Source: Sulfitobacter sp. LCG007
GTDB taxonomy: Bacteria; Pseudomonadota; Alphaproteobacteria; Rhodobacterales; Rhodobacteraceae
Assembly: GCF_040801785.1 (NCBI RefSeq)
Contig: NZ_CP161805.1
Location: 3,844,001 to 3,908,000 of the forward strand
Length of the DNA stretch: 64,000 nucleotides
Direction: 5' to 3'
Positions 16,784 through 24,979 of the stretch are shown here, piece after piece. Both the position numbers and the translations under genes were made by a program. How positions within the stretch are numbered: the stretch's first letter is position 1; each line of letters begins with the position of its first letter. The notes below the pieces were generated by a model. That model made no database searches and had not been told where the DNA came from. It saw only the letters and a list, made by a program, of their open reading frames with translations.

Positions 16784-17839
16784 ATGAAGACCATCAAGGG
16801 ACCTGCGCTGTTTCTGGCGCAATTCGCGGGAGACGAGGCACCGTTCAATTCCTGGGATGCGATCACCAGATGGGCCGCCGACTGCGGCTATGCCGGCGTC
16901 CAGGTCCCAAGTTGGGACGCCCGCCTGTTCGACCTCGCAAAGGCAGCCGACTCCAAGGACTACTGCGACGAATTCAAGGGCGCGGCGAAGGCGAACGGGA
17001 TCGAGGTGACCGAGCTTTCGACCCATCTGCAGGGCCAGCTTGTCGCCGTGCATCCGGCCTATGACACCGCTTTCGACGGCTTTGCGGATCCTTCCGTGCA
17101 TGGCGATCCGAAGGCGCGCCAGGAATGGGCGGTCGATCAGGTGAAGAAGGCGCTGACCGCCTCGCGCAACCTCGGTCTCACGGCGCAGGCCACATTTTCG
17201 GGCGCGCTGGCCTGGCCCTACATCTACCCCTGGCCCCAGCGCCCCGCGGGGCTGGTCGACACCGCCTTCGACGAGCTTGCCAAACGCTGGAAGCCGATCC
17301 TCGACCATGCCGACGAGATGGGAGTTGACCTCTGCTACGAGATCCACCCGGGCGAGGACCTGCATGACGGGATCACCTTCGAGATGTTCCTAGAACGGGT
17401 GGGCAACCACGAGCGCTGCAGGATGCTCTATGATCCCTCGCATTACGTGCTGCAATGCCTCGACTATCTTGACAACCTCGATATCTACAAGGATCGCATC
17501 GGCATGTTCCATGTGAAGGACGCCGAGTTCAATCCCACCGGGCGGCAGGGCGTCTATTCCGGCTACCAGTCCTGGGTCGACCGGGCCGGACGGTTCCGCA
17601 GTCTCGGGGACGGGCAGGTGGATTTCGGGGCGATCTTCTCGAAGATGGCCGCGATGGATTTCGACGGCTGGGCCGTGGTCGAATGGGAATGCTGTCTCAA
17701 GCATCCCGAGGACGGCGCCCGGGAAGGTGCGCAATTCGTCAAGGACCACATCATCCGTGTGACCGAGCGCGCCTTCGACGATTTCGCCGATGGCGGCACC
17801 GACGAAGCCGCCAACCGCAAGATGCTGGGGATCGGCTGA
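16784..17839 (+). CDS. TIM-barrel sugar phosphate isomerase/epimerase
   Basis: 351-residue member of the AP-endonuclease-2 TIM-barrel family. Metal-ligand-like segments are visible: YEIHPGEDLHDG (Glu), MLYDPSHYVLQ (Asp and His), MFHVKDAEF (His) and AVVEWECC (Glu). Such proteins isomerise or epimerise keto-sugars and inositols. A GGAGG-type site precedes the ATG. It is followed 53 bp later by a Gfo/Idh/MocA dehydrogenase, a very common pair in sugar or polyol catabolism. No transporter is adjacent, so the substrate cannot be named. Confidence 0.88.
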   Translation: MKTIKGPALFLAQFAGDEAPFNSWDAITRWAADCGYAGVQVPSWDARLFDLAKAADSKDYCDEFKGAAKANGIEVTELSTHLQGQLVAVHPAYDTAFDGFADPSVHGDPKARQEWAVDQVKKALTASRNLGLTAQATFSGALAWPYIYPWPQRPAGLVDTAFDELAKRWKPILDHADEMGVDLCYEIHPGEDLHDGITFEMFLERVGNHERCRMLYDPSHYVLQCLDYLDNLDIYKDRIGMFHVKDAEFNPTGRQGVYSGYQSWVDRAGRFRSLGDGQVDFGAIFSKMAAMDFDGWAVVEWECCLKHPEDGAREGAQFVKDHIIRVTERAFDDFADGGTDEAANRKMLGIG

Positions 17840-17892
17840 GGCTGTCCGCGCCAGTCCGCGAAAACCGGAAGCAACTCATGGGAGGAACAGGA

Positions 17893-19059
17893 ATGGCCAT
17901 CGAAGGTCGCCCGGAAAAGGCGTCGCGCCGCATCAGGCTCGGCATGGTCGGGGGCGGCAACGACGCCTTCATCGGCGGGGTTCACCGCATCGCCGCGCGC
18001 ATCGACGACCGGTTCGAGCTGGTCGCCGGCGCGCTGTCCTCGACACCCGAAAAGGCGCGCGCGTCAGGCGCGGCGCTGGGGCTTGCCGAGGACCGCGTCT
18101 ATGATGACTTCAAGTCCATGGCGATCCGCGAGGCGCGCCTGAAGAACGGGATCGAGGCGGTCTCGATCGTGACGCCGAACCACGTCCATTACACCGCCGC
18201 GAAGGAATTCCTCAGCCGGGGTATCCACGTCATCTGCGACAAGCCGCTGACATCGACGCTGGCGGACGCGAAGAAACTGGTCAAGGCGGCGGAATCCTCG
18301 GACGCGCTGTTCATCCTGACGCACAACTACACCGGCTATCCGATGGTGCGGCAGGCCCGCGAGATGATCGCCAACGGAGACCTGGGCGAGATCCGCGTGG
18401 TGCAGGCCGAATATCCTCAGGACTGGCTGACGGTCGCGACGGAGGGCAAGCAGGCCGACTGGCGCACGGATCCGGCGCGCTCGGGCGCTGGGGGATCCAC
18501 CGGGGACATCGGCACCCATGCCTACAACCTCGCCTGCTTCGTCACGGGGCTCGAGCTCGAGAGCCTCGCGGCCGACATCCAGTCCTTCGTTCCCGGGCGC
18601 AAGGTGGACGACAACGCCCATGTCATGCTGCGCTTCAAGGGCGGGGCGCGGGGCATGCTCTGGTGCAGCCAGGTCGCGCCCGGCAACGAGAACGCGCTGC
18701 GCCTGCGGGTCTACGGCGACAAGGGCGGACTTTCCTGGGAGCAGGAGAACCCGAACTATCTCTGGTATACGCCCTTCGGCGAGCCGAAGCGTCTGATCAC
18801 GCGGGGCGGGGCCGGGGCGGGCGCTGCCGCCGGGCGCGTCAGCCGTGTCCCGCCGGGTCATCCCGAGGGCTATCTTGAAGGCTTCGCGACCATCTACAGC
18901 GAGGCCGCCGAGGCCATCGTCGCCCATCGCAGCGGCGCAAGGGCCGAGGCGGCGGTGATCTATCCCACGGTGGAGGACGGGCTGAAGGGCGTACGCTTTG
19001 TCGATGCCTGCGTACGGTCCTCGGTACGCGATGCAGCATGGATAAGGGTGGGCGACTGA
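17893..19059 (+). CDS. Gfo/Idh/MocA family oxidoreductase
   Basis: 388-residue NAD(P)-dependent dehydrogenase. The N-terminal Rossmann domain has LGMVGGGNDAFIGGVHR and VTPNHVHY; the characteristic DKPLTSTLADA includes the EKP-type lysine. The C-terminal domain has GDIGTHAYNLACF with the catalytic histidine region. The start ATG at 17893 lies just behind a strong GGAGGA site, which falls inside an alternative upstream ATG (17878), so the shorter form is chosen. Expected to oxidise or reduce a sugar or inositol together with the isomerase just upstream. Confidence 0.9.
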   Translation: MAIEGRPEKASRRIRLGMVGGGNDAFIGGVHRIAARIDDRFELVAGALSSTPEKARASGAALGLAEDRVYDDFKSMAIREARLKNGIEAVSIVTPNHVHYTAAKEFLSRGIHVICDKPLTSTLADAKKLVKAAESSDALFILTHNYTGYPMVRQAREMIANGDLGEIRVVQAEYPQDWLTVATEGKQADWRTDPARSGAGGSTGDIGTHAYNLACFVTGLELESLAADIQSFVPGRKVDDNAHVMLRFKGGARGMLWCSQVAPGNENALRLRVYGDKGGLSWEQENPNYLWYTPFGEPKRLITRGGAGAGAAAGRVSRVPPGHPEGYLEGFATIYSEAAEAIVAHRSGARAEAAVIYPTVEDGLKGVRFVDACVRSSVRDAAWIRVGD

Positions 19060-19154
19060 GCCGACCCCGGAGAGGGTGTTTTCACTCAGAGCGAGAACAG
19101 ATTGTTGACGATTTTGGACGGCGTCATCCCTCACGGGCGCCGAACTATCGTTCA

Positions 19155-19172
19155 AGATATTGTAATATATCT
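19155..19172. promoter_or_regulatory. AT-rich inverted repeat before the PAS gene
   Basis: Six-base arms AGATAT and ATATCT separated by six bases lie in an unusually AT-rich patch, about 115 bp before the PAS-protein start. It could be a regulator site or overlap a promoter's -10 region. The evidence is only the symmetry and base composition. Confidence 0.3.
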
Positions 19173-19285
19173 ATTTTCGTGATTTCTGCGCTCACCTCCA
19201 CAATACACGTCAGCATGGTATTCAGCGAATTCGATTCAAGCCGCCCTGTATCCGGTTAACGTTCTGGAAACGTGAATTGCCGAAG

Positions 19286-20008
19286 ATGCTCGCCGTTGGG
19301 ATCGGATTCATCATGTTTCAGACAGAATCGACGTCAGAGTTGGGAAGCGTGCTCGACAGCGTGCCTGTCCCGCTGTTTGTGGCCGAGCGGCGCGAGTCGG
19401 ATGGCGAATTTATCTTCGCATATGTCAATCACGCGCTCGCCAGCGCGTGTGTCCTGCGGCCCAGACAGATGGTGGGCAAGCATCCGCGCGACGTTTTCGG
19501 CGACGTGAAGGGTGGCGAGATCGCCGGCAAATGGGCCACCTGCGCACGCGACGGGCAGGAAACATTCTACCGCGTGATAGGGTCCAACCGGGACAGCGAT
19601 CAGGAATGGAACACCACCCTGAAGTACGTTCCGACTCCGGACGGGCGGGACCGGGTGGTCGGCGCGATGTCGCCCGTCACCGGCCGAAGCGAGGCCGAAC
19701 GCCACCTGCCGCGCTTCGCCGACATCAGCTATCTTGCCGCGGTCGCCGACTATCAGATCGGCAATCTCGCGACCGTGTTCGAAAGATACGACAGCCAGTG
19801 CGCAGTCTGCCTGCCCCAAGGCATGAACGCAGACCGCGCCGCGGCCCTTTGCCGATCGGTGAGACGCGCGCTTTCGGATATCCGCCGCTCGGCCGAAAGC
19901 GCCAGCGCGCGCGCGACGCCGCAGATGGACAGCGCGCTGATGGCGATGGAAGCCGCCGGCGGATCCCTGCTCAGGGCGCTCGGCGGAGGCGACGACCGGC
20001 GGGACTGA
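19286..20008 (+). CDS. PAS-domain protein without recognised output domain
   Basis: About 240 residues. A PAS fold spans roughly residues 15-125: LGSVLDSVPVPLFVAERR, FAYVNHALASACV, MVGKHPRDVF and a PDGRDRVVGAM strand. The following 115 residues show no kinase, GGDEF or HTH; they include QCAVCLPQG (two cysteines) and a helical, alanine-rich end. ATG 19286 is chosen; ATG 19313 and a TTG at 19277 are alternatives, none with a strong ribosome-binding site. It may sense a small ligand or redox state and act through a partner. Function unknown. Confidence 0.7.
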   Translation: MLAVGIGFIMFQTESTSELGSVLDSVPVPLFVAERRESDGEFIFAYVNHALASACVLRPRQMVGKHPRDVFGDVKGGEIAGKWATCARDGQETFYRVIGSNRDSDQEWNTTLKYVPTPDGRDRVVGAMSPVTGRSEAERHLPRFADISYLAAVADYQIGNLATVFERYDSQCAVCLPQGMNADRAAALCRSVRRALSDIRRSAESASARATPQMDSALMAMEAAGGSLLRALGGGDDRRD

Positions 20009-20072
20009 GCCGGGGCGCCCTTGACCGACCTATCCCGCTTTCCCAAGTAGGTGGGGCGGGTTATAGGAAGCC

Positions 20073-20687
20073 ATGACAAATCATCTCTATCAGAATGACC
20101 TGCCCGACGGGCTCGACCTTGGTCCGGTCGTGGCCATCGACTGCGAAACGATGGGCCTCAATCCGCACCGCGACAGGCTTTGTGTCGTCCAGCTTTCGGG
20201 CGGCGACGGCGAGGCGCATATCGTCCAGATCGCGAAGGGCCAGACCGAGGCCCCCAACCTGTGCGCGCTTCTCGAGAATCCGGACGTTCTCAAGCTTTTT
20301 CACTTCGGCCGTTTCGATATCGCCGCGCTCTACAACAGCTTCGGCTCACTGGCCCGGCCGGTCTACTGTACCAAGATCGCAAGCCGGCTGGTGCGCACCT
20401 TCACCGACCGCCACGGGCTTTCCAAGCTGCTGCAGGAGCTGCTGAACGTCGACATCTCGAAGCAGCAGCAATCCTCGGACTGGGGTGCCGAGACGCTGAC
20501 CGCCGCGCAGCTCGATTACGCCGCTTCCGACGTGCTCTACCTGCACCGTCTGCGCGATGCGCTCGATGTCATGCTCGTGCGCGAGGGGCGCGACGCGCTG
20601 GCACAGGCATGCTTCGATTTCCTGCCAACACGTGCGCAGCTCGATCTCGCGGGCTGGCCGGAAACCGACATCTTCGCCCATTCATGA
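20073..20687 (+). CDS. rnd: Ribonuclease D-type 3'-5' exonuclease
   Basis: 204-residue DnaQ-like exonuclease. Exo I motif AIDCETMGL, exo II FHFGRFDIAAL and exo III YAASDVLYL carry the DEDDy acidic residues and tyrosine. It lacks the HRDC domains of E. coli RNase D, as is usual for the short alphaproteobacterial form. It would trim tRNA or other RNA ends. Its stop overlaps kdsD (ATGA), tying it to the LPS operon, an arrangement I know from related genomes. Confidence 0.9.
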   Translation: MTNHLYQNDLPDGLDLGPVVAIDCETMGLNPHRDRLCVVQLSGGDGEAHIVQIAKGQTEAPNLCALLENPDVLKLFHFGRFDIAALYNSFGSLARPVYCTKIASRLVRTFTDRHGLSKLLQELLNVDISKQQQSSDWGAETLTAAQLDYAASDVLYLHRLRDALDVMLVREGRDALAQACFDFLPTRAQLDLAGWPETDIFAHS

Positions 20688-21643
20688 GCGCATCCTTTCT
20701 CGAAACCGCACGGCGCGTGATCCGCATCGAGACCGATGCGCTGAGGCTGCTCGAAGAGGAACTGGACGAGAGTTTCACCGCGGCTGTCGAGCTGATCCTC
20801 GCCGCGACGGGCCGCGTCATCGTTTCGGGCATGGGAAAATCCGGCCATGTCGCCCGCAAGATCGCGGCGACCCTGGCCTCGACCGGCACGCCCGCGCATT
20901 TCGTCCATCCCGGCGAAGCGAGTCATGGCGATCTCGGCATGATGGGCCGCGGCGACGTGGTGATCGTGCTGTCCAACTCCGGCGAGACCCCCGAGCTTGC
21001 GGATGTCATCGCGCATACCCGGCGGTTCGGCATACCGATGATCGGCGTCGCCAGCCGGAAAGACAGCACGCTCCTGCGCCAGTCGGATGTGGCCCTGTTG
21101 CTGCCCCGCGCGGAAGAAGCCTGCGGTATCGGGATCGTGCCGACGTCCTCGACCACGATGACCCTGGCCCTGGGCGACGCGCTGGCGGTGGCGCTGATGG
21201 AACATCGCGCCTTCACACCCGAACATTTCCGCGCCTTTCACCCCGGCGGCAAGCTCGGGGCGATCCTCAGCCGCGTCGGCGACCTGATGCATTCCGGCGA
21301 TGCCCTGCCCTTGGTCAGCGAGGAAACGGCGATGCCGGACGCGCTGATCGAGATCAGCCGCAAGGGGTTCGGCGTCGTCGGCGTGACGGATGCGGCGGGC
21401 GATCTGGCGGGGATCATCACCGACGGAGACCTGCGCCGCCACATGGATGGCCTGCTGTCCTATCGCGCCGCCGACGTGATGACCCCGACGCCCACCGTCA
21501 TCGGGCCCGAAGATCTTGCCGAAAAGGCCGTGGGGATCATGAACGCTCGAAAGATCACCTGCCTCTTCGTCATTGGCCCGGACAGCCGCAAGCCCCTCGG
21601 CCTTCTGCATATCCACGACTGTCTCCGCGTCGGCCTCGGCTAG
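20684..21643 (+). CDS. kdsD: Arabinose-5-phosphate isomerase (KpsF/GutQ)
   Basis: 319-residue enzyme making D-arabinose 5-phosphate from ribulose 5-phosphate, the first step to KDO for lipopolysaccharide. The N-terminal SIS domain holds VSGMGKSGHVARKIAATLASTGTPAHFVHP and SNSGETPE; TSSTTMTLALGDALAVALME follows. Two CBS domains occupy the C-terminal third (VGDLMHSGDALP... and AADVMTPTPTVI...). ATG at 20684 overlaps the rnd stop by 4 bp. Next come lptC, lptA and lptB, so KDO supply and LPS export are co-expressed. Confidence 0.94.
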   Translation: MSASFLETARRVIRIETDALRLLEEELDESFTAAVELILAATGRVIVSGMGKSGHVARKIAATLASTGTPAHFVHPGEASHGDLGMMGRGDVVIVLSNSGETPELADVIAHTRRFGIPMIGVASRKDSTLLRQSDVALLLPRAEEACGIGIVPTSSTTMTLALGDALAVALMEHRAFTPEHFRAFHPGGKLGAILSRVGDLMHSGDALPLVSEETAMPDALIEISRKGFGVVGVTDAAGDLAGIITDGDLRRHMDGLLSYRAADVMTPTPTVIGPEDLAEKAVGIMNARKITCLFVIGPDSRKPLGLLHIHDCLRVGLG

Positions 21644-21646
21644 ACC

Positions 21647-22258
21647 ATGCATGGCGACGCGTATTCCCGGCTCGTGACCTGGCTCAAGGTTCTGCTGCCG
21701 CTCGCCGCGCTTGCCCTGCTTTCGACGCTCTTCCTTATCTCGCGCGTGGTGGACCCCACCGCTTCCATCCCCTTCGCCGAGACCGAGATCCGCGACCGCC
21801 TGCGCGACCAGCAGATCACGGGGCCCTTCTTTTCCGGCACCACGGCGAACGGCACGCAGATCGCCTTCATCGCGGGGCGGCTGATCACACCGGCGGGCAC
21901 GGTGGGGCGAAACGAGGCCGAACAGGTCGAGGTCGAGATCGAGACGCCCTCGGGGGACCGAATCGTGATGACCTCGGACGCGGCGACCTACGACCTGACC
22001 GAGGATCTCACCACGCTCACCGGGCAGGTGGTCATCTCGACATCGAAGCAATACGACGTCCGAAGCGACGCGGTGAAGGCGCGCATGTCGCGCCTCGAGA
22101 TCGAAAGTCCCGGACCGGTCGCGGGCCTCAGCCCCATGGGCGAGATCAACGCCGGCGCCCTGCGCATTCTCGGCGCTGAGGCCGACGGCCCGCCATCCCG
22201 AATGCTTTTCACCAAGGGGGTGAAGCTGGTATATCTGCCTCCTGAAATGGAAGAATGA
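21647..22258 (+). CDS. lptC: LPS export protein LptC
   Basis: 203-residue bitopic inner-membrane protein of the Lpt bridge. One N-terminal transmembrane helix (residues about 11-33, LKVLLPLAALALLSTLFLI) anchors a periplasmic beta-jellyroll containing ASIPFAETEIRDRL and SDAATYDLTEDLTTLTGQVVI. It passes LPS from LptBFG to LptA. Sequence identity to enterobacterial LptC is not obvious, but the topology, length and position between kdsD and lptA are diagnostic. Confidence 0.9.
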   Translation: MHGDAYSRLVTWLKVLLPLAALALLSTLFLISRVVDPTASIPFAETEIRDRLRDQQITGPFFSGTTANGTQIAFIAGRLITPAGTVGRNEAEQVEVEIETPSGDRIVMTSDAATYDLTEDLTTLTGQVVISTSKQYDVRSDAVKARMSRLEIESPGPVAGLSPMGEINAGALRILGAEADGPPSRMLFTKGVKLVYLPPEMEE

Positions 22259-22262
22259 TTCC

Positions 22263-22754
22263 GTGCCACGTCTCTCCGCCTGTCTTGCCCTGATCCTTCT
22301 TGCCGCCGCGCCGGGCCCCGTGCTCGCGCAGTCGGCCAATGTCTCCTTCGGCGCCTTGAAGCAGGATACCGCGCTGCCCGTGGAGGTGACCGCCGACGAC
22401 CTCGCCGTGGACAACACGACCGGTTCGGCGGTGTTCAGCGGGAATGTCGTCATCGTCCAGGGCGAGATGCGCCTTGGCGCGCAGGAGGTCCTCGTGGTCT
22501 ACACCGAGAACCGCGATGCGATCGCGCGGCTCGAGGCGAAGGGCGGCGTGACACTGGTTTCCGGTCCCGACGCCGCCGAATCACGGACCGCGAACTACGA
22601 CATCGACAGCGGCACCATCGTCATGGTGGGAGACGTCCTGCTGACCCAAGGCAAGTCCGCCCTCAGCGCCGAGCGGATGACGGTGCATCTCGAAGACGGC
22701 ACCGCACAGATGAGCGGACGTGTGCGGACGATACTCCAGACGGGCGACAACTGA
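22263..22754 (+). CDS. lptA: LPS transport periplasmic protein LptA
   Basis: 163-residue periplasmic bridge protein (OstA-like). A signal peptide (1-22, ending VLAQ) precedes the beta-jellyroll: [33 protein letters not shown] is the typical LptA opening, with repeated strand pairs after it. The start is GTG. It polymerises or links LptC to the outer-membrane LptD. Gap to lptC is 4 bp and to lptB 2 bp. Confidence 0.92.
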   Translation: MPRLSACLALILLAAAPGPVLAQSANVSFGALKQDTALPVEVTADDLAVDNTTGSAVFSGNVVIVQGEMRLGAQEVLVVYTENRDAIARLEAKGGVTLVSGPDAAESRTANYDIDSGTIVMVGDVLLTQGKSALSAERMTVHLEDGTAQMSGRVRTILQTGDN

Positions 22755-22756
22755 CC

Positions 22757-23512
22757 GTGCCGCCAGAGCTGGTCGTGACATCGGGGACAGCCGGGCTGCA
22801 CGTCGAGCACCTGCGCAAGTCCTATCGCAAGAAGACGGTGATCCGGGACTTCTCGATGCATCTCGACCGCGGCGAGGTCGTGGCGCTTCTGGGTCCGAAC
22901 GGCTCGGGCAAGACAACGACCTTCTATGCCATCGCCGGTCTCGTGAACCCCGAGGGCGGCACGGTGCTGATCGACGGGCAGGACGCCACCAGCCTTCCCA
23001 TGTACCGCCGGGCGCAGCTCGGGATCGGCTACCTGCCCCAGGAGATGAGCATATTCCGGGGGCTTTCGGTCCAGGACAATATCGCCGCGATCCTCGACAT
23101 CGTCGAAAGCGACCGGCGCAAGCGGCGCGAACGGCTCGAGGAACTCCTGTCCGAATTCTCGATCGAACACCTTCGGCGCGCCCCGGCCATCGCGCTGTCG
23201 GGCGGCGAGCGCCGACGCGTCGAGATCGCCCGCTGCCTTGCGGCGAATCCGAAGTACCTGCTGCTGGACGAACCCTTCGCGGGGGTCGATCCGATTTCGG
23301 TCGGCGACATCCGCCTGCTTGTCGCGGATCTCAAGAAGCGCGGGATCGGAGTCCTGATCACCGACCACAACGTGCGCGAGACGCTCGAGATCGTGGACCG
23401 GGCCTACATCCTGCACGAGGGCCGGGTGCTCATGGACGGCACGCCAGGCGAGGTCGTCGAGAACGAGAACGTCCGCCGCGTCTATCTCGGCGAAAACTTC
23501 CGCATATTCTGA
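22757..23512 (+). CDS. lptB: LPS export ABC transporter ATP-binding protein
   Basis: 251-residue ATPase driving LPS extraction. Walker [11 protein letters not shown]-loop [14 protein letters not shown], signature [15 protein letters not shown] and Walker [14 protein letters not shown] are intact, and the H-loop is [24 protein letters not shown] is a specific LptB fingerprint. GTG start 2 bp after the lptA stop. Partner membrane genes lptF and lptG are not in the window, as usual. Confidence 0.95.
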   Translation: MPPELVVTSGTAGLHVEHLRKSYRKKTVIRDFSMHLDRGEVVALLGPNGSGKTTTFYAIAGLVNPEGGTVLIDGQDATSLPMYRRAQLGIGYLPQEMSIFRGLSVQDNIAAILDIVESDRRKRRERLEELLSEFSIEHLRRAPAIALSGGERRRVEIARCLAANPKYLLLDEPFAGVDPISVGDIRLLVADLKKRGIGVLITDHNVRETLEIVDRAYILHEGRVLMDGTPGEVVENENVRRVYLGENFRIF

Positions 23513-23565
23513 CCTTCCCCTTCAGCCGGTTGACCTGATTGCGATCATTCGGGACCCGCTTTCGT

Positions 23566-23594
23566 TTGACAGACACCGGCGATTCCGCTCAGAT
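23566..23594 (+). promoter_or_regulatory. Candidate sigma-70 promoter upstream of hpf
   Basis: A perfect TTGACA (23566-23571) is followed after 17 bases by TCAGAT (23589-23594), a weak -10. It lies in the 256-bp gap between lptB and hpf, about 175 bp before the hpf ATG, so hpf-ptsN may have its own promoter apart from the lpt operon. Confidence 0.45.
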
Positions 23595-23768
23595 TGCCGT
23601 ATGGCAACCCGTGTGTTCCTGCCCCGCGTCGCAGCGGCCTTCACCCAGAGGCCCGGACGGCATGACACGCGGTGCGATGCCAGATCCATCGAGTTCTGAA
23701 CGACATGGCGCCCGCCTTCTCGCGGCGCATCCATGCATGTCAGAACGCGATATCGCGAAGGAGAAAAC

Positions 23769-24335
23769 ATGCGGTACCAGATCAGCGGCAAACAGATCGA
23801 CATCGGGGAATCCCTGCAGGCCCATGTCCAGCAAGAGCTGGGCACAGCGGTCGGAAAGTATGCCCAACGTCCCACGGATGCACAGGTGGTATTCTCCAGA
23901 TCCGCCCATGAATTCGTCTGCGAGGCGACCGTCCACCTCTCCACCGGCCTGACCGCGCAGGCCAAGGCCCACGATACAGAAATCTACGCGGCCTTCGAGG
24001 CCTGCTGCGCGAAGATGGAAAAGCAGTTGCGGCGCTACAAGCGGCGTCTCAAGGACCACCACAAGGATCGCGCCGAGCCTGTTGAAATCTTCGGAGCATC
24101 CTCCTATATCCTCGCGTCTGAAACAGACCGCGACGACGAGGAACCCGAAAGCCTTCAGCCGATCATCGTGGCCGAGATGGAGACGAACATACCATCGCTC
24201 TCCGTGGGCGAAGCCGTCATGCAGATGGAACTGGCCGGAGCGCCTGTTCTGATCTTTAGGAACGATACCAAGAAGGGCCTGAACGTCGTGTACCGCCGGG
24301 AAGACGGCAACATCGGCTGGATCGACCCGCAGTAG
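23769..24335 (+). CDS. hpf: Ribosome hibernation promoting factor, long form
   Basis: 188-residue protein that binds the small ribosomal subunit and pairs ribosomes into inactive 100S dimers in stationary phase. Residues 1-105 form the S30AE domain (MRYQISGKQIDIGESLQAHV..., ...CCAKMEKQLRRYKRRLKDHH). The C-terminal dimerisation domain runs from about 130 to 188 with VGEAVMQMELAGAPVLIFRNDTKKGLNVVYRREDGNIGWIDP. ATG at 23769 follows AAGGAG. The linker (EPVEIFGASSY...DDEEPES) is acidic. ptsN follows. Confidence 0.95.
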   Translation: MRYQISGKQIDIGESLQAHVQQELGTAVGKYAQRPTDAQVVFSRSAHEFVCEATVHLSTGLTAQAKAHDTEIYAAFEACCAKMEKQLRRYKRRLKDHHKDRAEPVEIFGASSYILASETDRDDEEPESLQPIIVAEMETNIPSLSVGEAVMQMELAGAPVLIFRNDTKKGLNVVYRREDGNIGWIDPQ

Positions 24336-24375
24336 CACAACGAGACGGCGCATGACGCCGCGAAAAGCGAGCGAT

Positions 24376-24840
24376 ATGAACTTTGCAAATCTCCTGAAAC
24401 CGGAGGCGGTGAAGATACTCACTTCCGCATCCAGCAAGAAGCGTCTGCTGCATGACCTGAGCGAGGTTGCCGGACAGGCATACAACCTGCCGGCCGGAGA
24501 AGTGCTCGACGCATTGCTCGCCCGCGAGGCGCTGGGGCCCACCGGCGTGGGGCACGGCGTCGCGCTGCCACATGCGCGGCTGCCGGGGCTCGAGCGGGTG
24601 GTGGGCGCCTTCCTGCTGCTCGACCGGCCCATCGACTTCAACTCGGTGGACCGCCAGCCGGTCGATATCGCCTTCGGCCTTTTCGCGCCCGAGGACGCCG
24701 GCGTCGAACATCTCAAGGCGCTGGCCCTGGTCTCGCGCACGCTGCGCAACCCCGCCATCTGCTCGAAACTGCGCGCCAACCCGGACCCGCAGACGCTCTA
24801 CACCATCCTCACGTCCGCCGAGACGGATCAGGCAGCCTGA
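24376..24840 (+). CDS. ptsN: PTS-Ntr regulatory EIIA protein
   Basis: 154-residue EIIA-Ntr, the last phosphate carrier of the nitrogen-related phosphotransferase system, acting as a regulator and not in sugar uptake. The phosphorylated histidine lies in GVGHGVALPHARLPG. The family start MNFANLLKPEAVKI is used; an in-frame ATG at 24352 is also possible. Neighbouring hpf is the usual partner. rpoN, which often lies in this block in other proteobacteria, is absent here. Confidence 0.93.
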   Translation: MNFANLLKPEAVKILTSASSKKRLLHDLSEVAGQAYNLPAGEVLDALLAREALGPTGVGHGVALPHARLPGLERVVGAFLLLDRPIDFNSVDRQPVDIAFGLFAPEDAGVEHLKALALVSRTLRNPAICSKLRANPDPQTLYTILTSAETDQAA

Positions 24841-24870
24841 CAGCCCGGCGGCGCCGGCTTCCTTTGCTGA

Positions 24871-24931
24871 CAAATATCCCGGGGGGTCCCGAAGGGACGG
24901 GGGCAGCGCCCCCTCTCCCCTCGAACAGGGG
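24871..24931. repeat. Rhodobacteraceae-type intergenic repeat with three hairpins
   Basis: Starts CAAATATCCCGGGGGG and then holds three successive stem-loops: 24886-24898 (GTCCC/GGGAC), 24899-24913 (GGGGGC/GCCCCC) and 24917-24931 (CCCCT/AGGGG). I recall similar CAAATATCCCGGGGG...GCAGCGCCCCC sequences from many intergenic positions in this family. Sitting between convergent ptsN and gabT, it probably also terminates transcription from both sides. Confidence 0.7.
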
Positions 24932-24979
24932 CGCCCGAATGCGGTCCGCGCGCCGCTGCCAGCCGGATGAGTTTCTGCC

